DNA from: Actinomycetes bacterium
GTDB taxonomy: Bacteria; Actinomycetota; Acidimicrobiia; Acidimicrobiales; Acidimicrobiaceae
Direction of reading: 5' to 3'
NCBI GenBank assembly: GCA_021819725.1
Contig: JAKAQR010000045.1
Coordinates: 1 to 21,192 of the forward strand
Length of the DNA stretch: 21,192 nt
Below, in pieces: positions 1 through 8,134 of the stretch. Each line of letters begins with the position of its first letter. Within the stretch, counting starts at the first letter, position 1. The position numbers and the translations under genes are program-made. Under the pieces are notes generated by a model, which was given only the letters and a program-made list of their open reading frames with translations, ran no database searches and was not told the origin of the DNA.

Positions 1-40
1 CTAGGGCTGATAGGTTGCACATCAAGCGCTGCCCATGACG

Positions 41-544
41 TTAGGCAATGGTACCTGTACCACGGAGCGAGCCCGCTTCCAGCTGGAGCAGGGCACGTTT
101 TACATCCAATCCTCCCGCATACCCGGTTAGACTTCCGTTCGCCCCGATCACCCGATGACAGGGCACGATAATAGCGATCGGATTACGACCGTTGGCCATC
201 CCCACGGCCCGCACCGCGGCCGGCTTGCCGATTCGACGAGCGATATCGCCATATGAGCGGGTCTCTCCGTATGGTATCTCGCAGAGTGCGTCCCATATCT
301 GACGTTGGAAGTCGGTTCCAGTTGGCCTCAAAGCGACGTCGAAGCCCGTTAACTCACCGGCAAAGTAAGCCTCGAGCTGGGAGACGACGTTGGGAAACGC
401 CTCTGCATCTTCGATCCACTGACTTTGTGACAAAGGTGGATGGACTGTATGCTCCAACACCAGATGGGTAAGATGGTCCCCCTGTCCGGCGAGTACTAGG
501 CGTCCAATCGGGCTGTCAACATTCCGATAGTGAGTCAGTTGCAT
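41..544 (-). CDS. ogt: Methylated-DNA--protein-cysteine S-methyltransferase (Ogt/MGMT)
   Basis: Suicide repair protein that moves the methyl group of O6-methylguanine (and O4-methylthymine) onto its own cysteine. The 167-residue protein has the N-terminal methyltransferase_1 domain (about 1-75) and the DNA-binding/acceptor domain (about 78-160). The active-site motif PCHRVIG is intact, with the acceptor Cys at about residue 129, and the flanking region (NGRNPIAIIVPCHRV) is canonical. I chose the ATG at 544 because AGGAGG lies six bases upstream and the residues after it (MQLTHYRNVDSPIG) look like normal family N-termini. A longer reading from 631 would add residues that are really the out-of-frame tail of the upstream gene. 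The start overlaps the end of the ada-alkA gene by 10 bases, so the two are almost certainly co-transcribed and translationally coupled. The separate Ogt supplies the activity missing from the upstream Ada fusion. Identification is secure. Confidence 0.95.
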   Translation of the reverse strand: MQLTHYRNVDSPIGRLVLAGQGDHLTHLVLEHTVHPPLSQSQWIEDAEAFPNVVSQLEAYFAGELTGFDVALRPTGTDFQRQIWDALCEIPYGETRSYGDIARRIGKPAAVRAVGMANGRNPIAIIVPCHRVIGANGSLTGYAGGLDVKRALLQLEAGSLRGTGTIA

Positions 545-2040
545 ATTGTCTCCTCCTGTGGCCAACGGTTGATCGGATGATCCTGGGTGGCCCACAGGTA
601 CTGCACGGCATAGGATCGCCAAGGCTGCCACCGTCGACTGTGGGCCACGAGTGTTACCGGACTCACCGGTAATTCGAGCGTCCCAGCACCCTTTAACACA
701 CCCATGTCAGTCGCTGGGAATGCGTCCGGATCGCCGAGCGCGCGCATAGCGATCAACTCAACCGACCACGGTCCGATGCCAGGCAACGCAGCGAGGTGAT
801 GGCGGGCACGCCTCCAATCAGCGCCAGGATCGAGTTCGACCGTTCCGTCCACCAGCGCCCCGACCAGCGCCAAAAGTCCTCTCTGGCGTGCCTTCGGCAT
901 GGCGAGCAGTTCTGGATCAAGCCCTTGCAATGCCTGAGGCGAAGGGAATACGCGACTCAGCCCACCGCCTGGGTCTTCGATGGCAGTGCCGTAACGCCTA
1001 GCCAGGCGACCAGCATGGGTACGTGCCGCCTTGGTCGATACCTGTTGGCCAAGAATAACCCGCACCGCCATCTCTGCAGCGTCCACGGTGCGAGGGATGC
1101 GACGCCCAGGCGCAATCGCTACCACGGGGCTAAGCACAGGATCTTCGGACAGGGAAGCAGTGACCGCCTCGGGGTCGGCGTCTAGATCGAGAAGCCGGCG
1201 ACACCTGGTGATGGCGGTGGGGATATCACGCAAGTCCTCAAGGGCCAACCGGCATGACACGTGGTCACTGTATGGGCTAAGCGAAACGATGCCATTTCCG
1301 TTAGGTAGTCGGAGTGTACGCCGATAGGCACCGGCGCGCACCTCTTCACATCCAGGTACCCCGGTGGCTGCGATATGACCGAACAGACTGTCAGGGACGA
1401 ACGGCGGACGAAACGGCAGCCGGAATGCCAGGCCACAGGGTGCCCCGGACCCAATCTCGCGTCTCGGACCGCCACGACCAGTGACTCGTCCACGCAATTC
1501 GGTTGGCGTGCAGGCGAACACCGACCTTACGGTGTCGTTGAATTGGCGGACACTCGAGAATCCAGCCGCAAACGCCACATCATTGTAGGTCATGGTTGTC
1601 GTCTCGATGAGGAGCCGCGCTGTCTGAGCCCTGTTGGCACGGGCGAGCGCTAGCGGCCCAGCACCGACTTCGGCCACGAGATGCCGCTCCACTTGGCGGG
1701 CGCTGTAGCCGAGCCGGGACGCCAGTCCGAGAACGCCCTCGCGATCCACGACGCCATCTGCGATCAACCGCATTGCTCGAGCAACGAGATCCTGGCGAGC
1801 ATCCCATTGTGGCGAACCAGGCGATGCATCGGGTCGACAGCGCTTGCAAGCCCGGAACCCAGCCTGCTGCGCCGCTGCGGCGCTCGGATAGAACGCCACG
1901 TTCTGAGCCAAGGGCGGTCGAGCCGGGCAGCTCGGTCGACAGTAGATCCCGGTGCTCGTTACCGCTGTCACAAACCAGCCGTCAAAGCGGGCATCCTTTG
2001 ACTGCATGGCCCTAAAGCAGCTATCGAAATCCTCGTGCAT
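535..2040 (-). CDS. alkA: Ada-AlkA fusion: methylphosphotriester-sensing regulator and 3-methyladenine DNA glycosylase
   Basis: 501-residue fusion. Residues about 1-75 form the Ada metal-binding domain: Cys34, Cys38, Cys65 and Cys68 (YCRPSC and CKRC) would bind zinc, and one takes the methyl group from DNA phosphotriesters. About 80-185 is an AraC-type helix-turn-helix (SSVRQFNDTVRSVF). About 200-310 is the AlkA N-terminal domain, and about 315-500 is the HhH-GPD glycosylase, with the hairpin LPGIGPWSVE and the likely catalytic Asp at about 445 (FPATDMG). Known roles are activation of the adaptive response after methylation and excision of 3-methyladenine and related bases. The Ada methyltransferase domain of E. 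coli is absent and its job falls to the adjacent ogt. I chose the ATG at 2040 because MHEDFDSCFRAMQSKD matches usual Ada starts; an in-frame start at 2232 adds 64 residues with no family resemblance. The ribosome binding site is weak (GGTAGAG). Confidence 0.93.
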   Translation of the reverse strand: MHEDFDSCFRAMQSKDARFDGWFVTAVTSTGIYCRPSCPARPPLAQNVAFYPSAAAAQQAGFRACKRCRPDASPGSPQWDARQDLVARAMRLIADGVVDREGVLGLASRLGYSARQVERHLVAEVGAGPLALARANRAQTARLLIETTTMTYNDVAFAAGFSSVRQFNDTVRSVFACTPTELRGRVTGRGGPRREIGSGAPCGLAFRLPFRPPFVPDSLFGHIAATGVPGCEEVRAGAYRRTLRLPNGNGIVSLSPYSDHVSCRLALEDLRDIPTAITRCRRLLDLDADPEAVTASLSEDPVLSPVVAIAPGRRIPRTVDAAEMAVRVILGQQVSTKAARTHAGRLARRYGTAIEDPGGGLSRVFPSPQALQGLDPELLAMPKARQRGLLALVGALVDGTVELDPGADWRRARHHLAALPGIGPWSVELIAMRALGDPDAFPATDMGVLKGAGTLELPVSPVTLVAHSRRWQPWRSYAVQYLWATQDHPINRWPQEETICN

Positions 2041-2096
2041 ATCTCTACCATAACAGCCGCCACTCCTCATAGTTAGCGAGATTGCGACACACAAGT

Positions 2097-2112
2097 GAGC
2101 ACTAAATTGCTC
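2097..2112. promoter_or_regulatory. Inverted repeat upstream of ada-alkA, possible operator
   Basis: GAGCA and TGCTC flank six bases, about 57 bases upstream of the ada-alkA start. Read on the minus strand the same stretch contains AATTTAGTGCTC, loosely like the AAT...GC layout of the E. coli Ada box, and a TAACTA hexamer follows closer to the gene. The resemblance is weak and the spacing differs from E. coli. It is recorded because an autoregulated Ada gene is expected to carry an operator somewhere in 2041-2269, and this is the only clear symmetry next to the gene. Confidence 0.2.
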
Positions 2113-2206
2113 AATGTCGGAACCTACGACCCTTTCGAACTCTGGGTCTGTCGGGGGCCTATAGCACCGGGCATCCACGCGGCAGTTTTCGACAGCAAAG
2201 GGCATG

Positions 2207-2223
2207 GGCCCCATCACAGGGCC
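2207..2223 (-). terminator. GC-rich hairpin between the M20 gene and ada-alkA
   Basis: GGCCC (2207-2211) and GGGCC (2219-2223) enclose a seven-base loop, about 45 bases past the stop codon of the M20 gene. There is no T-run, so this is not a classical intrinsic terminator. It could still end or attenuate transcription from the long peptide cluster before the repair genes. The 229-base interval 2041-2269 otherwise shows no gene. Confidence 0.2.
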
Positions 2224-2269
2224 GCCGTCCATAGTCCAACTGTCGCATGTTTAGGTGCAGACGCCCGCG

Positions 2270-3442
2270 TCAGTCCGCGGCGGGGACTCTGCGCATCAGT
2301 CGATCACGCTCCTGCTCATCTGTCGCAAGATCGATAATGGTCCAGGCCATGGCCAAACCGCCCTCGAGAAGCGCCTTGTCGGCTGACGCCTCGGCACAGT
2401 GCGCAGCAAACTCCGGCTGATGGTTCACAGAATCACCGCAATCAATGCGCAACATCGGATGGATGGATGGTAGTTTGAGAGACACGTTCGCCATGTCAGT
2501 CGAGCCTCCCATAGGTTTGGCTGTCCCCGAAATAGGATCGAACTGCCTCCCGAGTGCCGTCGCATTGTTGACATAGTACGCCGCGATTCGCGAGTCAGTA
2601 TCGAATTCGGAATATGGCGGCGATAGCTCTGTGATGCGAAGTGTGGCGCCAGTTGCCAAGGCTCCAGCCTCGAAGCAACGGTTTATTCTCGGTCTTACAT
2701 CTTCCAAGCCAGCAAGCGTGGTGCTTCTCAGATAATAATGTGCCTCAGTTCTTCCGGGTATGACGTTAGGCGCCTCGCCCCCATGTGCGACAATCCCATG
2801 AACTTGACAGTTCGAGGGCAATTGCTGGCGTAATAACCCGATCGAGACCTGCGCAACGGTGAGCGCGTCACCGGCATTGATTCCCTTCTCAGGGGCGGCA
2901 GACGCATGAGCCGTCTTCCCCTGGTACTCGATCAGCATATGGGATACTGCCAGAGCACGCATCTCAACGTCCTCGCGAGGTGAAGGGTGCACCATCATCG
3001 CGGCATGAATGTGATCGAAGATCCCAGCATCTAACATGAGAATCTTTCCGCCACCGCCCTCTTCAGCAGGCGTGCCAAGAACCTTGAGCGTTAACCCTAG
3101 TTCATCGACCAAAGGAGCGAGACTCAGGGCAGCCGTCACGGCTGCAGACGCAATCACATTGTGGCCGCACGCATGCCCAATTTCTGGCAGCGCATCGTAT
3201 TCAGCGCACAGCGCGATGACCAGGTCGCCGGAGCCTATCGTCGCTTCGATCGCAGTTGGCAGGTTGGCTACACCTTGAGAAACTGTGAAACCCCCGCTCG
3301 CCAGCGCCTCACCAACCCACTCTGACGCTCGCTCCTCCTGAAACCCAAGTTCAGGGAAGGCATGGATTCGATGGCTGAGAGCCACCATCGCACTCGCGAT
3401 GGACTCCTGTACTCTCTGCGCTGCCGCTTTAGCCTCAAGCAT
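2270..3442 (-). CDS. M20 family metallo-amidohydrolase (AbgB / ACY1L2-like)
   Basis: 390-residue zinc-dependent hydrolase of the M20D type, the family of aminobenzoyl-glutamate hydrolase AbgB, aminoacylases and ACY1L2-type dipeptidases. Visible landmarks are GHACGH (Cys92 and His94), the catalytic pair PAEEGGGG (Glu127 and Glu128), MVHPSP, and MGGSTDMANVS...PSIHPML near residue 330, which is typical of the AbgB/ACY1L2 subgroup. It would split an N-acyl or peptide bond in the cytoplasm; no signal peptide or membrane segment is seen. The ATG at 3442 was chosen because GAGGAAAGG precedes it and only one base separates it from the upstream stop codon at 3444; an earlier in-frame start at 3505 lies inside the upstream gene. 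It is the last gene of the peptide cluster. The family is secure; the substrate is not. Confidence 0.9.
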   Translation of the reverse strand: MLEAKAAAQRVQESIASAMVALSHRIHAFPELGFQEERASEWVGEALASGGFTVSQGVANLPTAIEATIGSGDLVIALCAEYDALPEIGHACGHNVIASAAVTAALSLAPLVDELGLTLKVLGTPAEEGGGGKILMLDAGIFDHIHAAMMVHPSPREDVEMRALAVSHMLIEYQGKTAHASAAPEKGINAGDALTVAQVSIGLLRQQLPSNCQVHGIVAHGGEAPNVIPGRTEAHYYLRSTTLAGLEDVRPRINRCFEAGALATGATLRITELSPPYSEFDTDSRIAAYYVNNATALGRQFDPISGTAKPMGGSTDMANVSLKLPSIHPMLRIDCGDSVNHQPEFAAHCAEASADKALLEGGLAMAWTIIDLATDEQERDRLMRRVPAAD

Positions 3443-3443
3443 T

Positions 3444-4670
3444 CTATATCCCTTTCCTCTGACCGGACGAAACCAAGTTGCCGTCCTTATAAACAGCAGC
3501 AACATTCTCTTTCAAATGCTCGAAGTCGAATGGATCCCCGCGCACGATGACCAAGTCAGCGCGCTTTCCCTCTTCGATCGTACCAAGCTCATCATCAAGA
3601 CCCAGAAGTTGTGCTGCACTGCGTGTCGTAGCCACAAGCACATCTACCGCGCTCATACCTCCAGCCTTCATAAGAGCAAGTTCTCGCAAGTTAGTACCGT
3701 GCGGACCAACCCCACTATCAGTCCCCATCGCTATCTTGACACCTGCACCAACCGCAAGCGCAAACGCCTCCTGGTGTGAGGCCAACACCTCGCGAGCTTT
3801 AGCGAGGACAGCAGGCTGCAAAGCTGCCCCTTCCTCAGCGCTCTCAATCACGGAGACTGGTGCTATGAGCGTTGGGACCAGCCATGTACCCCTCTCGATC
3901 ATCATCTCCACTGCCTCTTCATCAAGAAAGACACCGTGCTCAATCGAACGTATTCCTGCTCGGACCGCCGCCTTGATTCCAGGAGTAGCCTGTGCATGTG
4001 CCATCACGTAAATACCGGCAGCGTTTGCCTCCGCTACAAGAACCTCAAGCTCGTCATCCCGGAAATGCCCGTGTCGTGGATTGTCCCGCGGTGACAGAAC
4101 GCCACCAGAGGTAAATACCTTCAGGACGTTCGCGCCAGAGCGAATCAATTCTCGGACCTTCCTACGCATCTCTTCCGGTCCATCGACAATGCCGCTTGGG
4201 CGACCCGGATATGACACGCGACCCCCAACAGTGATCCCGGACGGCATCCAACCATCCCCATGTCCTCCAGTTTGACTGATGGCTGTGACGGAAATCTGCA
4301 TCCTTGGGCCAGCGATGAGCCCATCTTCTACCGCCTGCTGCACACCGAGATCAGCACCCGACGCATCACGAATGGTCGTGATCCCAAGATCAAGCGTTGC
4401 CTTTAGATTCGCCCCAGCCTGGTAGAACTGGTAGGAGAATGGATTGGTCAACCGCTTCATCATGTCAACTCCAGAACTTGTGACATGGACATGACAATCA
4501 AAAAGACCGGGCACGAGCGTCGATCCGCTGCAGTCTACAACATCATCGCCGTCTAAACCAGACCCCACTCCTACGATACGACCATCACTCACCACAACAT
4601 CAGCATGTGCCAGCGCCGCCCCAGTGCCATCGAACACCTGACCGCCATGAAACACCGTCCGCTTTCCCAT
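3444..4670 (-). CDS. COG1228 amidohydrolase, prolidase-like (M38 superfamily), copy 1
   Basis: 408-residue metal-dependent hydrolase. Metal ligands expected for a binuclear centre are present: His60 and His62 (DCHVH), Lys184 in LKVFTSGG as the likely carboxylated lysine, His225 (MAHAQ), His245 (IEHGV) and Asp318 (MGTDSG). The first residues (TVFHGGQVFDGTG) form the small beta-sandwich domain usual in the superfamily. COG1228 members with this lysine include Xaa-Pro and Xaa-Arg/Lys dipeptidases, while others are imidazolonepropionases, so a dipeptidase role is an inference supported by the transporter and peptidase neighbours. AGGAGA sits four bases before the ATG. It lies between the ABC ATPase gene, 119 bases upstream with nothing recognisable in the gap, and the M20 gene, one base downstream. 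It is a paralogue of the protein encoded at 9079-10341. Confidence 0.88.
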   Translation of the reverse strand: MGKRTVFHGGQVFDGTGAALAHADVVVSDGRIVGVGSGLDGDDVVDCSGSTLVPGLFDCHVHVTSSGVDMMKRLTNPFSYQFYQAGANLKATLDLGITTIRDASGADLGVQQAVEDGLIAGPRMQISVTAISQTGGHGDGWMPSGITVGGRVSYPGRPSGIVDGPEEMRRKVRELIRSGANVLKVFTSGGVLSPRDNPRHGHFRDDELEVLVAEANAAGIYVMAHAQATPGIKAAVRAGIRSIEHGVFLDEEAVEMMIERGTWLVPTLIAPVSVIESAEEGAALQPAVLAKAREVLASHQEAFALAVGAGVKIAMGTDSGVGPHGTNLRELALMKAGGMSAVDVLVATTRSAAQLLGLDDELGTIEEGKRADLVIVRGDPFDFEHLKENVAAVYKDGNLVSSGQRKGI

Positions 4671-4789
4671 TTCGTCTCCTATTTACTAGTTCTCGTCTCT
4701 CACCCTCAATAAGGGCTCCACCACGCCGCTGTACATCCTCAAGACGGGTAACCCCGGTCTCGAATCCCCTTTCGCCAATTTCACACGAT

Positions 4790-6868
4790 TTATCCATCGC
4801 CAACTGGTACTTGTGGCTGCCCCTCTAGTACTGAAGGCTGCAGTGGAAAATGACAGGCAGCTGCCTGACCACCGCCGAAGTCGCGTAGGACCGGCTCAAC
4901 CTCGGCACACAAAGAAGCAGCCCTGGGGCACCGTGTTCGGAAACGACAGCCCGACGGAGGATTAATTGCCGAGGGCAACTCGCCAGTGACGCTCGCCTCA
5001 CGCCGAGTACGCGCCACCATAGGATCCGGCACAGGAATTGACTTCAATAACCCATCCGTATAGGGATGTGCTGGCCGCGCATACAAGCTTGCGGTGGGTC
5101 CAATCTCGACAATTTTGCCCAGATACATCACCGCCACACGATCTGCCATGTACCGCACAACTGAGAGGTCGTGCGAAATCACGACATAGGTAAGACCGTG
5201 TGTCTCTTGTAGCTGGCACATAAGGTTAATGACTTGTGATCGAATTGATACATCAAGAGCAGACACCGGTTCATCTGCAACTAGCAGTTTTGGATTGAGC
5301 GACAAGGCGCGTGCCAAGCCGATTCGCTGCCGCTGGCCACCCGAAAATTCATGGGGGTAACGGTCGATAAGCGCGAGCGATAAACCTACCTCGCCCATGA
5401 GCTGGCGCACCCGTGCTTGGCGCTCTGTATGGCTCCCAACATGCTGCAACCGCATTGGCTCTTCAATGATAGAACCAACCCGCATTCGCGGATCAAGTGA
5501 TGCGTATGGGTCCTGAAACATCATCTGCAGATCCCTACGCAACCTGCGCATTCTGTTTCCACTCGACCCCGAAACTTCCTCACCCTGGAAACGAATAGTT
5601 CCATCACTGGGAACCTCGAGACCGGCAAGCATCCTGCCAAGTGTGGTCTTCCCACACCCTGATTCGCCAACCAGTCCAAGCGTCTCACCAGGCATAACCA
5701 TCAAGGACACCCCTGACACAGCCTTCAACGTTACCGCCGCGCGTCGACGTAGCTGGATCCTGGACGACACCTTGAATTCCTTTGCCACCCCCACGGCATC
5801 AAGTAGAGCGCCGGCTGTCCTGTCTGCCGAATGATCGACAGCCGAACTGTCGACCAACAACTCTTCACGAGAGGGCCGCACTCGAATTTCAGCCAGCCTA
5901 TTCGCAGCACGTGGGAATAGACAAGCCACAGAACGTCCACCACCAAGTTCGCTCAGGTGAGGATCCGTGGACTTACACTCATCGCGGGTGTACATGCAGC
6001 GCTCGGCAAAACGGCAGTTTGCAGGGGGGTGCGAAAGATCCGGTGGTAATCCCCCGATCGCAAACAACCCGCGAGATCTATCGCTCTCGAGGTCCGGGAG
6101 CGAAGCCAACAACGCCTCCGCGTACGGATGTCGCGGTTCAAAAAATAGATCCTCCGTCGGCGCCTCTTCCACAATGCGACCTGCGTACATCACCTCGACC
6201 CTATCTGCACGACCGGCAACGATACCCATATCGTGAGTGATCAAAATCACTCCAAGTTGGAGCTGCACCCGCAGATGATCCAACAGGTCAAGAATCTGTG
6301 CCTGAATCGTCACGTCAAGGGCGGTGGTCGGCTCGTCAGCAATCAACAACTTCGGATTACAGGCCAAAGCAATTGCGATCACAACACGTTGACGCAGTCC
6401 TCCTGAGAGTTGATGGGGATATTCGCGTGCTTGCTCTTTTGGCCGAGGCATCCCCACCAGTGACAGCAGCTCCACCACACGATCCCTGGCGGCGGCTTTG
6501 GAGATCTCTAGATGCCTCCTGAGCGGCTCGGCGACCTGTCTACCTATGGTCATCGTTGGGTTCAACGCGGTCATCGGATCTTGAAACACCATTCCGACTT
6601 CCATACCCCGAACGGCCTGCATCTCCTTCTCTGAACACTTCGCGAGATCCCGTCCATTAAGAAGAATCTCGCCGGTGGTGATAGATCCCCCTTTTGGCAA
6701 CAAGCCCATGACGGCCATACCGGTCATGGTCTTGCCGCTTCCCGACTCACCGACGAGTCCTACAGTTTCCCCCGAGTTCACTGTGAGACTCACACCGTCT
6801 AATGCGTGAACCGTTGCCTGTCGCTGGGCAATCTCGACCCGCAGATCTCTCACCTCAAGGAGGGGCAC
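4790..6868 (-). CDS. Dipeptide/oligopeptide ABC transporter ATP-binding protein, DppD-DppF fusion
   Basis: One 692-residue polypeptide carries both ATPases of a peptide importer. First half: Walker A GESGSGKT (about 40-47), signature LSGGLRQR (about 154), Walker B LLIADEP (about 175). Second half: GESGCGKT (about 401), FSGGQRQR (about 509), LLVADEP (about 529). Each half ends in an oligo_HPY-type tail with four cysteines (285, 291, 298, 316 and 641, 647, 654, 672) in the same C-x5-C-x6-C...C pattern. E. coli uses two separate proteins; fusions of this kind are known in actinobacteria. I chose the GTG at 6868, since AAAGGA lies nine bases upstream and family proteins begin right at PLLEVRDL. 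An ATG at 6946 is the alternative. The 270 bases between this gene and dppC hold no recognisable gene, unusually wide for this otherwise compact cluster. Confidence 0.95.
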   Translation of the reverse strand: MPLLEVRDLRVEIAQRQATVHALDGVSLTVNSGETVGLVGESGSGKTMTGMAVMGLLPKGGSITTGEILLNGRDLAKCSEKEMQAVRGMEVGMVFQDPMTALNPTMTIGRQVAEPLRRHLEISKAAARDRVVELLSLVGMPRPKEQAREYPHQLSGGLRQRVVIAIALACNPKLLIADEPTTALDVTIQAQILDLLDHLRVQLQLGVILITHDMGIVAGRADRVEVMYAGRIVEEAPTEDLFFEPRHPYAEALLASLPDLESDRSRGLFAIGGLPPDLSHPPANCRFAERCMYTRDECKSTDPHLSELGGGRSVACLFPRAANRLAEIRVRPSREELLVDSSAVDHSADRTAGALLDAVGVAKEFKVSSRIQLRRRAAVTLKAVSGVSLMVMPGETLGLVGESGCGKTTLGRMLAGLEVPSDGTIRFQGEEVSGSSGNRMRRLRRDLQMMFQDPYASLDPRMRVGSIIEEPMRLQHVGSHTERQARVRQLMGEVGLSLALIDRYPHEFSGGQRQRIGLARALSLNPKLLVADEPVSALDVSIRSQVINLMCQLQETHGLTYVVISHDLSVVRYMADRVAVMYLGKIVEIGPTASLYARPAHPYTDGLLKSIPVPDPMVARTRREASVTGELPSAINPPSGCRFRTRCPRAASLCAEVEPVLRDFGGGQAAACHFPLQPSVLEGQPQVPVGDG

Positions 6869-7138
6869 AACTACTGTTCCTTTCTCCGACTGGAACTCAC
6901 AATTCTTCGTGAATACCACACCTGTGGACCAATCTTCCAATTGCAAATCTATCCAAACGTCGACTCATATCTTCACCGATGCACCGCCGTTGTTTCACCG
7001 ATCCACAATCATCGAGCTGCGCTACCAGTCTGAAAGCCAATGCCCGGCAACAACAATGTGCTTGACAGCAGACATTTACCCACTCTCATGCGCGCGACAA
7101 TCCGATCGCTCCTCTTCTCAAAGACTACGGTCAAGCCA

Positions 7139-8053
7139 TCAATCCCGAGTCTCCAACGTATCGCGCAGTCCTTCGCCAACAAAGTTGAATGCAACCACAG
7201 CCAACACAATTGCCAATCCGGCCGGGTATATTTCCCACCAGTACCCGTCATAGACGAAATTCAATCCATTACTCAACATCCCCCCCCAATTCGTCGCGGG
7301 AGCGGGTGGGCCTAAGCCCAAATAGCTGATGACAGAAAACAAAGCAATCGAGTTCGCAATGCTCAGCGTCGTCTGAACCACGATCACGCCAATAACGTTG
7401 GGAATTATATGGCGAAAGACGATCCATCGACCGCTCGCCCCAGCTCCTTTTGCCGCATCCACAAACTCGCGCACACGGAGAGCCAACGTTTCTCCGCGAA
7501 CCAACCTCGCTGGAACCGCCCAGGAGATCAACCCAATCTCAAGAATTAACAGTGGAACCGACGGTGAAACAATCGTGCCGATCAGAAGAACCAGTAATAG
7601 CGCGGGGATCGCCAGCACGGAGTCGGCAACACGCATCAACACGGCATCGACCCAACCGCCAAAGTATCCAGCCAATGCTCCCCACCAGGTACCAATCACG
7701 ATGGTGACAACTGCCGCCCCGACCCCAACCTCCAATGCTGACTGTCCGCCCGCCATCAGCCTGCCAAGAATGTCGTAACCCACGTCTGAGGTGCCTAACA
7801 GATGGGCAGAACTCGGTGCAAGGTTCGCCTGCGTAAGATGCGTCGTCACCTGGTTGGTTCTATAGAGGAGAGGGCCAAGAAAGCTAAAAAGGGCAAGAAA
7901 CACAATAATCGCGAGACCTACCACAGCGCTGCGACGTGCAGCGAAACGGCGCAGCCCTTGTGTCACCACCAAAAAATGACCGCTCCTTCGCACCGGGTCC
8001 GACCTTTCCGGTGGGTTAGGTGCCAAGGACGTCGTATTATCTCCTTCAATCAC
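7139..8053 (-). CDS. Peptide ABC transporter permease, DppC-type
   Basis: Inner-membrane subunit of a binding-protein-dependent peptide importer, about 304 residues. It has the DppC N-terminal region followed by a first membrane segment (AVVGLAIIVFLALFSFLGPL), a periplasmic-type loop with LLGTSDVGYDILGRLMAGG, then about five more segments. The cytoplasmic EAA loop that contacts the ATPase is seen as EFVDAAKGAGASGRWIVFRH, and the C-terminus NFVGEGLRDTLETRD is typical and complete. Start choice is uncertain: the GTG at 8053 has AGGGAAGGG six bases upstream, whereas the longer in-frame ATG at 8107 has only a distant GAGG. It follows dppB closely and pairs with it to form the channel. Substrate specificity rests with the lipoprotein encoded upstream. 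Confidence 0.92.
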   Translation of the reverse strand: MIEGDNTTSLAPNPPERSDPVRRSGHFLVVTQGLRRFAARRSAVVGLAIIVFLALFSFLGPLLYRTNQVTTHLTQANLAPSSAHLLGTSDVGYDILGRLMAGGQSALEVGVGAAVVTIVIGTWWGALAGYFGGWVDAVLMRVADSVLAIPALLLVLLIGTIVSPSVPLLILEIGLISWAVPARLVRGETLALRVREFVDAAKGAGASGRWIVFRHIIPNVIGVIVVQTTLSIANSIALFSVISYLGLGPPAPATNWGGMLSNGLNFVYDGYWWEIYPAGLAIVLAVVAFNFVGEGLRDTLETRD

Positions 8054-8134
8054 AGCATGCCCTTCCCTCGCACTGATAACTGTGCCCACACCTATCCAGT
8101 ACCTCATACCGGTCTTTACCCATCCTCATGCCAC

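Noticed and set aside
2041..2232. 64-residue N-terminal extension of the Ada-AlkA protein
   Set aside because: The added residues do not resemble any Ada N-terminus, and the internal start at 2040 fits the family.
2260..2271. GACGCCCGCGTC palindrome at the end of the M20 gene as a terminator
   Set aside because: The loop is too tight for the full stem, it overlaps the stop codon, and no T-run follows.
3399..4275. Open plus-strand frames opposite the first amidohydrolase and M20 genes
   Set aside because: They mirror genes with strong family motifs on the minus strand and have no motifs or ribosome binding sites of their own.
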